Shown here in pieces: positions 23,168 to 36,200 of a stretch of 64,000 bases of DNA (position 1 is the stretch's first letter; every line of letters starts with the position of its first letter). The position numbers and the translations under genes are program-made. Origin of the DNA: Bimastos eiseni (Eukaryota > Annelida > Clitellata > Crassiclitellata > Lumbricidae). Under the pieces are notes generated by a model, which had not been told where the DNA came from, searched no databases, and saw only the letters and a program-made list of their open reading frames with translations. The stretch covers positions 32,244,204-32,308,203 of the forward strand of contig OY365807.1 in NCBI GenBank assembly GCA_959347315.1. The letters are read 5' to 3'.

Positions 23168-23221
23168 AGCCAATCAGTGATAACTTTTCTAAACAGGGCA
23201 TTTGATTATCACTGATTGGCT
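23168..23221. repeat. Perfect 16-bp inverted repeat, 22-nt spacer
   Basis: agccaatcagtgataa and ttatcactgattggct, 54 bp in all, in the SIN3-NUP54 intergenic region close to the candidate NUP54 poly(A) signal. Confidence 0.85.
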
Positions 23222-24103
23222 GTCACTCTGGATCACCATGAAAGTGTTGATATCTCAATTGCAGATGGTGAGAAAAAGTAACACATGTAACACATGTAAA
23301 TACAAGTGTCAATGTAAAAATAGGTTACAACAATGGAAGCAGTGCAAGTATTGTTCAAAACCCATGAAGTCCAATACAAAATTCAATATAACCAGTTGTT
23401 TGCATTGTCTGAAAATTTATAAAGCAAGTCACAAGACTCAGAGGCAGATCGTATATTTCAACTATGTGCAAAACCTGGTATTGTAATTGTGAAATATATA
23501 TATATAGCACCATTTCATGACATGCTAATCAGAACTACCTTAATTAGGTCAAGTCAATAAGAACAGAAATTTGACAAATAAGCAAGACCTTTTACAGAAA
23601 ACTGATGGAAAAGGAAAATCTTGTCATTTGATGCAGCCCTTTACTGCTGCTTAGACCTACAAGTTATTTGAACTATTCGTATTCTCGGACACTGTAGTAA
23701 TAGGCATCACACATTTTCTTCAGTAAATTACTGCAATAAACACCAGGGACCAAACATCTTTCAAAATCATTACAAGAGACTGATCAACTAACACAAAATA
23801 TGCAAGTAGAATCGTCCTATTTTTTACAAACAAAATGTTTACAAACTAGTCTGGAAGTTACGAATCTTTACATAAGGAGACTAAAATATGGTTAAAGGGC
23901 AGCCATGACTGAAGCAACAAGTTCAAGGAATACATCAAGGCATACAGTTGCTTAACAGTTTTACACTGTTACATCAATAATTTGGAATGTTGCCCTAAAT
24001 ATTTTTTAAACGTTTTTCCGTATTTTGCCGATTTTCAGAAGTTATCAGTAAGCCTGCAGTCATATGCTTCATAGTGTTATAGCGGAGAGCTTTTCAGAAC
24101 GGT

Positions 24104-24220
24104 TCATCGACGAACTTTGACCTCTACACAAAGGCCTTGTTCAACAAGCCTCAGATCTTCTAGATCTTCCTTGATGATGCTGATGAGATGCATGATACCA
24201 TCCTGTTGCTGCTTCAAGTG
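24104..24220 (-). CDS. NUP54: NUP54 last exon and stop
   Basis: Acceptor ..ttctctacag. HLKQQQDGIMHLISIIKEDL and EDLRLVEQGL match the human C-terminus; TGA lies at 24106-24104. A candidate minus-strand AATAAA lies at 23147-23142, implying a 3' UTR of about 1 kb. Confidence 0.97.
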   Translation of the reverse strand, partial: HLKQQQDGIMHLISIIKEDLEDLRLVEQGLCVEVKVRR

Positions 24221-27200
24221 CTGTAGAGAAATAGTTTACAAAAAAGTTGATCAGATAAATTATGCTAAAGAACAACATATTGTAACCTATTTAATGATGA
24301 GAGAGATTAGATGTCCATGCATGGGAGCTTGTTCCAGAGCAAGGAGCCAACCACTGAGAAGGCATGATTTTGTTTAGTAGTTCTGTGGGAAAATGGGAGG
24401 ATTAGTACACCTCGCTCAGCAGAGACACAGCGCATTCAAGGTAAGAGTAGCAAATGTTGCAAAGATAGGCGGGGCAAAGCCCAGTAAGAACTGCCGACCA
24501 AACTGATTAGTAAGAGGAGCACATCCAGAGACTTGGCCAGATTTTGGAATGTGCCCGACAAGACGCGTGGCAGGACCCGGTCTAGGAGGCACTGCAACCG
24601 CCCAGTTAGGAGGCCTACATAGTGAGGAGCAGTACTCTAGTTGGGCTGTGATGAAGGAGTTGATGAGTGTAGCAGTGATCTCTGGAGTAAGCTAGAGATC
24701 AACTGGATCTGACACAACTGGCAGTATGAATCATGTCAGAGATGGTGAATATGAGGAGCAAAGGTAAGCTCTTAGCCATCATGACTCCTAGGTCCAGGAC
24801 AACATAGGAAAAGATAAATAGGGGAAGTCAGCAGTAATGGCAGCTAGGTACAGATGATTATAGTAATAATAATCACAGTACAAAACTCATAACTAACCTG
24901 TTTGATTTCTTGTTGTATGTTGTGATCAATCTGGTAACCTACTTCTGGACGAACTGTTGTCCCTGCAAGATTCTGCATTCGCATCTGAGACATGATTTCA
25001 CTTAGACGACCCTGACAGCAACAGCAAGAGAAATACAGTGCAGCTTTAATCAGAATTAGCTTGTATAGTGAAATACGGAAATCATGTTTAACAAAATGTA
25101 ACATCATTAAATGTTTCAATAACAAATGAGTATAAAACAGAAGGCATAGATTGCATAAACATTCTACTACATATTATATGTGGAAATTCAGAAACAATTT
25201 TATAACAATAAACTTCCCTTTCAATTCAAAAACCCCGGTACTATCCATTTGGAAACGTGGATGAATCACAGATCCTGTGTAATGATACACATAATTAATC
25301 CTCCACATGTGTGAATATTGTGGTGATTTTTTATATTGTAGTAATCTTTAATAGAGGACTCCACTGCTCAAACAAGCCTACAATGCCAGACCGTGCAGAT
25401 AGTACCTAGTTAACTGTGATCTTATTAAACCAAAAGTATGTGCAAACAGATGGTGATAAAAAGGCGATGGTCTTACTTTAAGTTGCGTGGGAGAATTCAA
25501 TTCGGCGACAATAGCCTCGAGCTGAGCACGAAGTAGTTCTTCATCTGCTTGAATTGCATATCCGTGTTTACGATGAATCTCTTGCTTTACAATAACCTAT
25601 AACAACAAAATTGTAGACAGGGTTCGATATTCTGCTGATGCTTAACCCTTTAACAATGAGCATGTACCAAAATGTAGGGGAAAACCTATGCAGAATTAAC
25701 TGATCTTGTGCAAAACCCCATGAAGTGGAAGAAATTAGAAGCAATTTATTTGTGTAGGTGTTATTGACACTGTAATTATAGAGACTCTTCAAGGAATTTC
25801 AGGTTATTTGATTTCAGTGAAAAAACTGGAAGAATATGCAAACGCCACCCTTCTGGAACCGACCCATGATTCCCACGCTCCATTACAGTGGCATGCATGT
25901 TGAAGCCTACGCTCATGCCGATGTGGCTAACCAGGCCAATCGACATGATGTTAAAATATACAACAATATACTTTTATGCGAATGCTAAGCTGCTAAAGGT
26001 AGGAAATATGTTATATTAAAAATTATTAGAACTTTAAACAAGCTATTTTTATATTTTGAAAATATTTTCCTTTGTTTGAGAACCCCATGAGATTTTGGGG
26101 TCCATGGTGTGCATTTACAGTCATTACACACGCACCATCTGTGGTAGTCGCAATTGTAAAGTTCATGTTTAAAGCACCATAGAAGTAGCTTGCTACCTAC
26201 GGGGCTATATAAATGGTCATAATTACAATTACAGACAAATACATCTCTGACAGTACACTGTGTCACTGAATAGCATGGAGAAGACACTCTCCTCAAAAAT
26301 ACTAATACAGCAAAAACTTTACATTCAAATTCTGGCCACATGAAAAGTAACATCTAAAATCCATCCAAGTGTTCTATAACTTCACATTTTTAAAGCCAAT
26401 GGCCTGGAATTCAGCAAGCAGAATTGTTGAATAGGTTATTATTGATGGCCAATACAACTAATCACTGACCAAAATAAAAAAAACAATCGAATTGTTGACT
26501 CAAGCATGAAAAATAAAATAAAAATTCTGGATTGAACTGTTGGACAAAAAATAAATGACTGATGGACAAAATAAATGACTGAAAACTGTTTAGATCACCT
26601 TCAGCAGCCGATGACTAAGTTCTGTTTGCCGTCTTTTCGCCTGTTCTGCCTTTGCAACCATATTTGTTAAATTGTTTTGCAGCCGAACAATGTCGGAAGC
26701 AATCATCTGAAAAATCACCAACCAACCACTGAGATAAAGGGTTTATCATCATCATGATGATAAACCCTTTATCTCACAACATTTCCCAAGAAAACTAAAT
26801 CAATCAATTTAACATAAATAGACTTTCTGAAACAAATCACTTAAACAAAACAACAAAGTCCAACAGTTGGTTCAATTTCCCTTTCAGACACCATACTGGT
26901 TTCCTTATTTATAAAAATTAATACAAATGCAACGGAGTAAGATCAGAGAAGATATTCTTGACTTAACACAATCTGTGAACCATTTGATCCAGAGAATACA
27001 CAAAATAAAAAATTTCAATTTCATGCGCAACAATTGTTCAAGAAAACAACTTCCAATCCATTGTAACGATCCTCAATTGATTGACTTCCTTTACTCAATG
27101 AAACACATAGCAACCATTTAGGTTATCACCCAATTTAACCAGTTCTATGTTGTATATCACAACAACTGAAGAAACATTTCCAGCTTATCATAAGTTCCAC

Positions 27201-30200
27201 CCAGTTAGATACAACAGCCATGCTTCAGCACCTTTGATATAAATATCACAAAGGCAAGTCTCACTGGAGGAACCTAGTCACGAATAAGGCTGTCAATGGG
27301 TACTCGCTTGAGGCTGACTGCACAAGCAATGAAATCGGTTCTTGGGTGCCCAACATTCCGTAAAAATGTGCTATTTTACCTGAAAATACACCAGAAAATG
27401 TTCCATTGATAATATTAGCTGACTGCCCAGGCAATGAACTTGGTTCTCTGGTGCCCGACATTTCGCAAAACTGCGCAATTCCCTACATTTCCTAAAAACT
27501 GTCCGCGTGGTCGGGTACCTGGGCCGTGATTCAAATTTTTGACAGCCTGGTGACGAAAGACATACATAGATAAAATGAGTGGAGATCGAGAACAGAATGA
27601 TTTAATCCTGCTCATAAGATTCACTTCATATTCACAATGTTTCGATAAACTGATTTAGCAATCAAATCTTCAATTTAGTTGCTTACATCTTGTGCCAACT
27701 GATGGAGTTCAGCTTCTTGTTCATTACGTTTAAGACGACTGTGAATTTCTGCAAATCCAACCATTGGCACTGGGACGAGTTTATCCGGATTTGGATTATC
27801 GAGCTTTGCCTGCTCCCAGATCCGACTATCAATACCTAAAGAAATTCCCCACAAGCAATACTTAGCCAAGTGAACCTCTAACATTGAATTTTAACATAAA
27901 TACTTTCACAAAGACTGCAACAACTGGCAGTTTGCTTTCCTTTGTAATACTATTTTGTTTTCTTTGTGATAATATAATAAAGCAAAGAAATTGCTAAAAG
28001 ACTCCCAAGTGAATCTGCATTCAATAGCACATATTTAAGTGTCCTTATCCTTTATATTTAAATGACTATTATGGCCTTTAAGGCTACATAAAGGGACTCC
28101 AATGCATCACTGTGGAACAGAAATTGACACTTCAAAATTGAGCCACATGTGTTAAAGAATGAATGTCTCAGGGCAAATTGCCATCTTCCGAAAATACTAA
28201 CATTAGGTTCCTTATCAGCATTCATATAAAAATGAAGCACATTTTAAAGATTTTTTCCAATGTCCTGTCACACTAACAATTATTGCAACTGGCTTTGTCG
28301 TTACACGTATTGTGTTTCACATCTTAAATAAATTCACTGCTACATAATGTTCAATTATTCTTGAAGACACAAATATAAATTTATAACTTAGAAATGTGAT
28401 CATGTACATAGTAAATACCTGCAGGTGGAGTGTTCAGATACATCTTCAGTTGGTCTGGAGTCATGCTAACTTTGGCAAACACATTACAGATGGACAGGTG
28501 GCTTACAAGCTGGTTCTTGATAGCATCCTGGTTTAGGAACTGATTAGCTTCAGAGGCAAGGATGCGATTGGTCAGTCCAGTCACTTGCCGGTCTTGTATA
28601 TATATCACCATCTCCGTTCTACGAAAAACATTCACTAAACATACTAACACTTCAATAAAACTTTCTATATAAATTTTACACCACTTGAACAAGCAGTTAC
28701 CAAATGGTGACCTTTGGCCAAACGCTCTTAGGTGGCTCATCAAACCTTTCCCACTTCTGACTAATTTCTGTCATTTATAAAGCAAGACTTCTCTCTTTAT
28801 AACATCTTGCTGGGTAATAGCAGAATCATTTTGGAGATTCTATAACTTTTACTCAAATAGTCATTAAACATTAATAAACATATCTTCAATCACACAAGGC
28901 TGCTTTACTTCTTGGTACAGCTTAACATTAAAATTTCTGGGCATTTAATTTCCACATATTTAATTATGAATGTACATCGTCTTGTTTTGATTTTTGAGGA
29001 TTTCTAACTTAGGTTTATCTATGGAAACTTCAGCAATACAGATGCTTGTTGTGGCCATCAATGCAAAATGTCCGAGAACCAGTGATTTAAACCATTCCCT
29101 GAATAATTTATAAAAACATGTTATCCAAATTTTGCTTCTTAGTGACATTTAACATCTCTATGCCAGTGTAGTATGCCTCAGATTATTTTCTCATAAATTG
29201 GCTATATTGAAATTTATACGGAAATTACAACAATCAAACATGTCAAGAAACATCAATTTAAACAACCTCATCTTGGCCTAGGTTGCAAAAAATTCATACG
29301 TGAATTGTACTTCGATAAGCTGAATTTGAATCTACACTAGGGTTTAAATAAAAAATGCACTTTAATCAAATGTATCTGGCAAGGTAAGCTCGTTTTGAAC
29401 AGAAGGTCTGTTGAAATGTGTATCTTTCCCCCAAAGCTCAAACAACACAACACCAATTTCCAATATAACCATGAGAACTCTCAAGCAGGAACAGCATCTA
29501 TGAACCAAATTTGATATGGAAGAACCAGTTTGACATCTGAACAGTCGTGTGAAAAATTTCATCCTCAATTTCATCGATTTGTAAGTGACACTATAGAAGT
29601 TCTAAGCTTCAATAAAATAAGCCAAGAGAAGAAGACATACATTAACCCCTCTGTATCTTTCTCAGTAAAATAAGTAGCAGGCTTGTGTTCTCAAGACAGA
29701 CCAATTTTCATAAATGTTCTTGACTAAATAATATCACAATTATATGCTTCAACATTTGAATGAAATCAGAATAGAAATAAATTTAAACAACCCCAATAAA
29801 ATGCTGAAACCATCAATGTTTTTAAGTAACTTTAAATCGTCAAAAACCATAACTATCTTAGAAGTGAAATTTGCCCATTACCTGTCATCTGCAAGTGGTT
29901 TGACACTCTCAACACAAACCATGATGTTTGGCTTACTGCCAAGTATCCTGTGAAGTGCATCAACAATCAGTTGCTGGTTGTCGCAAACTTCGTTCTGCTT
30001 TCGAGAGAAGATGAGTGAAACTAAACCATCTTCATTCCTCGACTGCGGTATGCAGCTGTAGCCGACAGCCTATTAAAAAGTAACAGTGCTCATGTCACTG
30101 AAGTCTTTAGTCAAATAACAACACAAGACATTGCATCTGAATTATGCAATACACTATACAGCTCTCTGGATTAAGAACCTGACAGGCCCTAATACGAAAC

Positions 30201-33200
30201 CACAGAATGGCTTGAACTTGAACCTGAACCTGTTTCAAGTCATGCAGATATCAAACTTCCGTGAAGTTTTTGCACCATGCCCTGGAACTGGCTTTTAACA
30301 GTAAAATAATTATAACATGATAAGTGAAATTATATAATAATCAGATTCTCTAGATTTCATCGACACATTAATGAGAGCAAAGTCATAACAACTCAATGTT
30401 CACAGGTACTCAGTCACAAAAGAATTTGTCGACAGCCAAGATTAGGTTAAATTCCATGTAGAGATTTAACAGGTTAGGCACCTCTGAGCAACAGGCACCA
30501 CATAAACATTTAAATATTTTACCTAAGTTCACTGTACAACAGTGACTACACGCAATCACAGAGCTTAATGCCTATTTAACTGCCTAAGCTGCCCAAGGAG
30601 TCGTCAATAGGGATGAACCGAGTGTGAACTTCCTGCCGAGTTTTAAAAGTGAGTTGCAAATTTGAAAAAGTCTAATTCTCTTGATATTTAGAGTGGCTAT
30701 TTGCACAACTTTTATGTATTCGGTCACCTAATGACAATTTACAAACATGCTACATGAAGCGCTGTCATGTTAACCTTTTAACGACCAGCGCGTAGTAAAA
30801 CGTCAGGAGTGAGCAATAATGCTGATCGTCAAAGGGTTAAACAAACTGTAGGCCATATTGTATGAAAAAAGGTAAATGTCAAACTATAAATAAATGCATG
30901 AAATCGTTTGTTTTTTAATTTTCAGTTTTCACTATGAAAGCGATAGAGCGACAAAAAAATGAATGCGATCATCGTTTTGTAAATATCTGATCATCGTTTT
31001 CAAAACAGAAAATCGAAGAACTGGTCATTAATAATAATCTGATCCATTGTTTGTTCAGAGTCCAAGTAATGCAGAGTACTATGAAACTCGGGTGATCCTT
31101 TCTGTAATCAATATCTGAACATATATAAGTTCAAGGCCATCAGATCAACCTACATAAGTACATGCCAAGACATAAATAACTACAAGCCATAGTTTGGTGT
31201 TTAGCCAGATATGCACCTTGAAGAAACAATGAGGATTGTCAGAGGTGAAGTCAACACACTGCCCAGGCTGGTTGCCATAGTAACCTTTTCCTGTGCCCCA
31301 GCAGGCCTGCAGCTGGTTCCACTTGGCGACAACCACGTCACGCTCATCGTTAAAAATCACCGGAAATGTAACCGCAGTTACATTCGCCTGCTGCACAGCT
31401 AGACAGAGTGGAAAAATTCAAATATTAGTAACCTCATATTATGATACTTTAATTATCTTAACTTTGAATGATGAAAACAGTAAAAAAAAACATCAGAACA
31501 AAAATATGGCATTTACATGATATCACTTTCCCATTCTGAAAAAAGATATACAAAAACATAAGCCAGAAAGTTGCACATGTATCTAATAAGTGAAAAGAGT
31601 TATGAAGGATTAACTCAAAGCACCGATATCTAAATGATAAATTGCCCATTAGAAATTTAAAACTCTCTGCAGCACTGCCCAGGCTTGCTGACATATAGTT
31701 TTTGTCCAAAGAGGCTGAGAATCATTCTAATAAGCTTGGTTTAAAGTGAGTTCACAAAGTGAGATATGCAACTGGCATACAGAATATACTTACTTACTCA
31801 CTACAGCAACACTTTCACCTTCATTTATTAGGTTACCAGAAGCTGGTTAATTAGAGTAACAGGCCCATTAAGACATACTCAGCTCACTTAGTTCGAATTA
31901 GTCCACTTACCCTGTGCAGCTTGTGTTCCAAATGCTGTTCCAGTCTTGAAGCCAGTGTTGGCACCAAAGCCAGTTGCTCCTAAACCCCCAGTTCCAAAGC
32001 CACCTGCTCCTCCTGCTCCCAACCCTGTCCCAAATGCACTTGCCAAACCTGTTCCCAACCCAGTTCCAAAGCCTGTTGCAGCTCCTGTACCTAATCCGGT
32101 TCCAAATCCACTTGTCATTCCAAACCCAGTTGTAGTTCCACTTCCCAATCCAGTGCCAAACCCAGTATTTGTTCCTAACCCTGTGCCAAATCCTCCTGTT
32201 GTGCCAGTGCCAAGGCCAGTCCCAAAACCTCCCGTGCCAAATCCAGTTCCTGTAGCACCGAATGCAGGATTTGCTCCAGCTGCTAATCCAGTTCCAAATC
32301 CTGGGGCTGCAGTGGGAGCAGTGGCACCAAATCCAAAACCTGAAAAACAATGCATAAACACTCTTATGATCGATCAACATAATGGGGGACTCTGTGGGCA
32401 GTTCCTTTAAGTAAAAATAGGTGGTGCCAGTATGCACATAGGTCTAAGAAATCTTTTTTTATATTGGCTATGCATTGTTTGTTTATGTAGTTCCGATTGA
32501 TGGCTGAGGTAAGAATTAAAATGTAATTCCATTAGGGGTCATTGCATAATTATGTAACGCACGAGGGGGTGGGTGGGGGGTTAGCTGAACGTTACGTAAC
32601 GCCTTTCATTTTTAAACTAATTAGTAATTAATTAAAAATACTCAATATAAGCTAAAAACCAAAGATTAAGTTTTTCTGTAAGTCGTGAAGGCTCATGAAC
32701 AGAACGCTCTGGTGATATGAAATTTCTACAAAACATTCTTCTCCCTATTTCTCAGCTCACCTGAATATTTCCAGAAAGGCAGGGTTAATTTAAAACGTCA
32801 TATGAAAGCGGGGCGAAATTCAATATGCAAATCAAGTCCGTCTGTTATCCATCAATATTACGATTGCTGATGCTTCAAGTCAATGCAAATCAAAGTCAAG
32901 GTAAATCAAAGTCAAGGTAAATCAAGTCAGAGCAAATGACATGACAAATCTTCTACATTTAACTTCCGAAATTTGAAAAATTTTCGATTTGATATTAAAA
33001 CAACCGCCATTATCAATCACATCATCTGAAGGCGTATTAGTTAAACACCTCATGACGACTAGCATGTAAATGCGGCACTAGTTAGGAGCACCAAAAACGA
33101 ACGGAGCTGCCTCACGAAATGGCGGACCCGCTTCCTAAAGAGGTCTGGTGAATGTGGTGATACCTGCGTTAGTTAAGGAAGACACAATCAGGGCACACCC

Positions 33201-36200
33201 GCTGAGTTCAAAATTCAGTTCCAAGCAAAGCTAGGCTGTAAGGCTAGTAGGCCTAGCATAGAAATTTACACTAAACTAGTGTTTAGCCTTGTAGCCTACA
33301 CACGGCAGTGAATCGAAGTTAAAACATAATATTAAACATTATCTACCATTGATGGAGGTTAAATTCGGAGACCTGGGACTATTTAGACCCAGGTAAAACT
33401 ACACTGAGTTTTGCTCAAAATAAATACGTAACACTCAGGGTGGTGGGTGGGGGTTTATGGAAACGTTACGATGCGTTACATAGAGGCTGGGGGGTCAAAA
33501 ACGGCCATTTTCAGCATTACATAATTATGTAATGACCCCTTATGGACAAATGCATAAATTTGAACACTTGAAATGGAGAGAGAGGAGAGGGCAACCTATG
33601 TCTCATTTTTACGTCCAATCACAGCGGACTTTCCTGTGCGAACAGGAAAATTATAAATATTGCATGCAGGTTAAAACCCTTAGATATAATAGGTTGCCAC
33701 CTTCTTTTCCTTTGAATTTTGGTACGCAGCAATACGTAAGCATTTTATAATTATGGCTAACTTTTAGATTACTTTTGCGTGAAGAAACATACATACATCA
33801 CACAATTTTACCTCGGGTAGCTTACCCACATTTGACACTGGCGCTATCTATAAGCAGCCATATTTATAGAGTTTACAAGTTTGTAAGGGGTTGAACAAAC
33901 TTTAAATTGTTGGCACGTGGACTAATGAGCATGTCAAAAGCAACCGATTGCATAACCCTTGCCGCCTGCTCCTGCAATTAGAGGATCTGACCAGTGCGGA
34001 TTCCCAAAGACGCCAGCTCTTTTGGAAGCATGGCATGGTACGGAGTCTGTTATTAGCACGAAATGATCTGTTTTTCATCTATATCTGAACATTTATTTCA
34101 AAAACAAAATAACTAAAGTGTAAATTGTTTTAAAATATTTGTAATTTTTTAGTTTATCTTGACTAGTTTGAATATAAAATAGAATGTATGAAAAAACATA
34201 GCCATGCATTGTTACAAACCAAGATTGTAAATAAATTTTTTAAACCACGCACCAAATACAAGGTTAATACCTCCATGCCTCTGATAAACGCACCCATGTT
34301 GACTATAGACCTGTTTATACAAAGTTTCAGCAACATTATTGGTTACTCAGTACTCACAAATAATGTGATACGTAGTACAAGAAACCGTTAGATTTCCCAA
34401 CAATAACTGAATAAGACTAGAATGTCTGCAGGGTTAACCAACCTTGGAAACCTTTGGGGTCTGCAATTGTCTCCCCAATTTATGATAGCTTATTTTAATA
34501 CAGTTGCAGGTCATGAAGTGCAAATTGTTGAAGTTTCACATATGTGACAACAGAGGTCAAAACCCATGACCTTTTTATTCAGTCATATTCTACAATGCAT
34601 CTGCTTCCAAATACTATATACAGAATCAAAATAGCTCTATTCTAGCTAAGCTACACTTGTTTGACTTGGTCATTAGCATAATTATAACAAAGTTCTGAGA
34701 AAATCGAAGTTACAGAACTTTTCTGAATATTCATGTCATCAAAGTTCTTAGCAACCATTACTTAAAGGATCTGAAATTGTTCTGGGCAATAAAAGGCTGG
34801 ATTCTGTATGAAATAAAGCCCATGGCATCAAAATCTGGCTACCAATTCGCATATTATGTATGAAATCTAGATCATTCACTGCAGATTAAACCTTTGAAAG
34901 TATGCATATTTTAGCAATGCAAATCTTGACACCACATGCATTAAAAGTTATTTCTTTCCAACTAAATATTTTAATTCAATATTTTTAATTCCAGATATTG
35001 AAAGTAGACATATTGTTTTGCATAAAATACCATAAACAATTTTCAGTGTCTTAGATCTGTCTCACCTATTTCAGCTTTTATCTCAATAACTGGGAGCCGA
35101 CAAATGGCGGGTTTTGAGCCCTGGCCTCACATATGGTCAAGCATGCATTAAGAAGAAAACATGTTCACAATTGACGTGCCTGTTGAAGCAGTTGTTGTCG
35201 TTCCAAATCCTAGCGCTGGTGCAGCTGAACTAGTTGCTCCAAAACCAAAACCTTAAACAGAAATACAGATAGACATACAGCCCCCCACAAAACCAGATTC
35301 ATTCCTCAAACACAGATTAATCCAAGGTTGTCAAAATTCCGTTCAACCCCCCTTCTCCTCCAGCTTTTGTTTTCTACCTGCAGAACGAACAGCTTTTCCA
35401 CTCATCATTGTCATGCGCACACTCTTAATTGCACCTCACCATTAATTGTTTTATAATAGTAACCTCATGGTCTAAACGTAATACGCGCTGTCATTCCTAA
35501 GAATTCCCAAATTAGGGATCAGCCGAAAATTGCCTCCTCGGACATTCATTCATCTTTCCGGAAATATCACTTATTCTGCACAATGCACCTTAGAAAATAA
35601 ATATTTACATACAAATAGCTACAAATAATTTTTTTAACATATTTGTTAATAATTTGCAAGAAAATCGGCACTTAAAATGTGTAATGGAAGTAAGTCTATT
35701 TCACTGATTACTAAGATTTCTAATGAGAACTGTATTAGTTAGTTATTACAAGTAAACAGGTTCATTTTGATAATTCTTATTACATAAAAATGTGAAGCCT
35801 CGCATATGAAACAAATGGTAATCAGTTCACGTCCAGAACCAGTAAATATCGCAATTGCAAATACTTGGATTCTGTGCTCAGTGGAAAATGTCTAAGTACG
35901 CAGCTGATCCCTATCACAAATATCTACTAAAACACACATTGTGAATATCTGCTATATTTAATACTATAAATACAAGTGTTCTATGCACAGCTGATGTTAC
36001 AGCTCATGATCTTACTTATTTGACATCATATTGACACATCCCTAAGAGGTAGACCATTGATTGTATTGTATTACTTTTCAACCAATAATTATCATAGGCT
36101 GGCAAAACTATATTATAGTCGCCGCCTCACATCATCACCTGACATGATTTGAAAAGCTATATCAATAGTATGCATACTACTTAAAAATCTCTAAAAATAC

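Larger units (their letters stand above)
21819..24103. other. Convergent intergenic region SIN3-NUP54
   Basis: It carries the SIN3 poly(A) signal, a possible SINE copy, two perfect hairpins and a candidate NUP54 poly(A) signal. No coding exon was recognised. Confidence 0.7.

Noticed and set aside
31946..32410. Plus-strand ORF with Val-Pro-Asn-Pro repeats
   Set aside because: It is the mirror of the NUP54 FG repeat exon, which has conserved neighbours, splice sites and phase.
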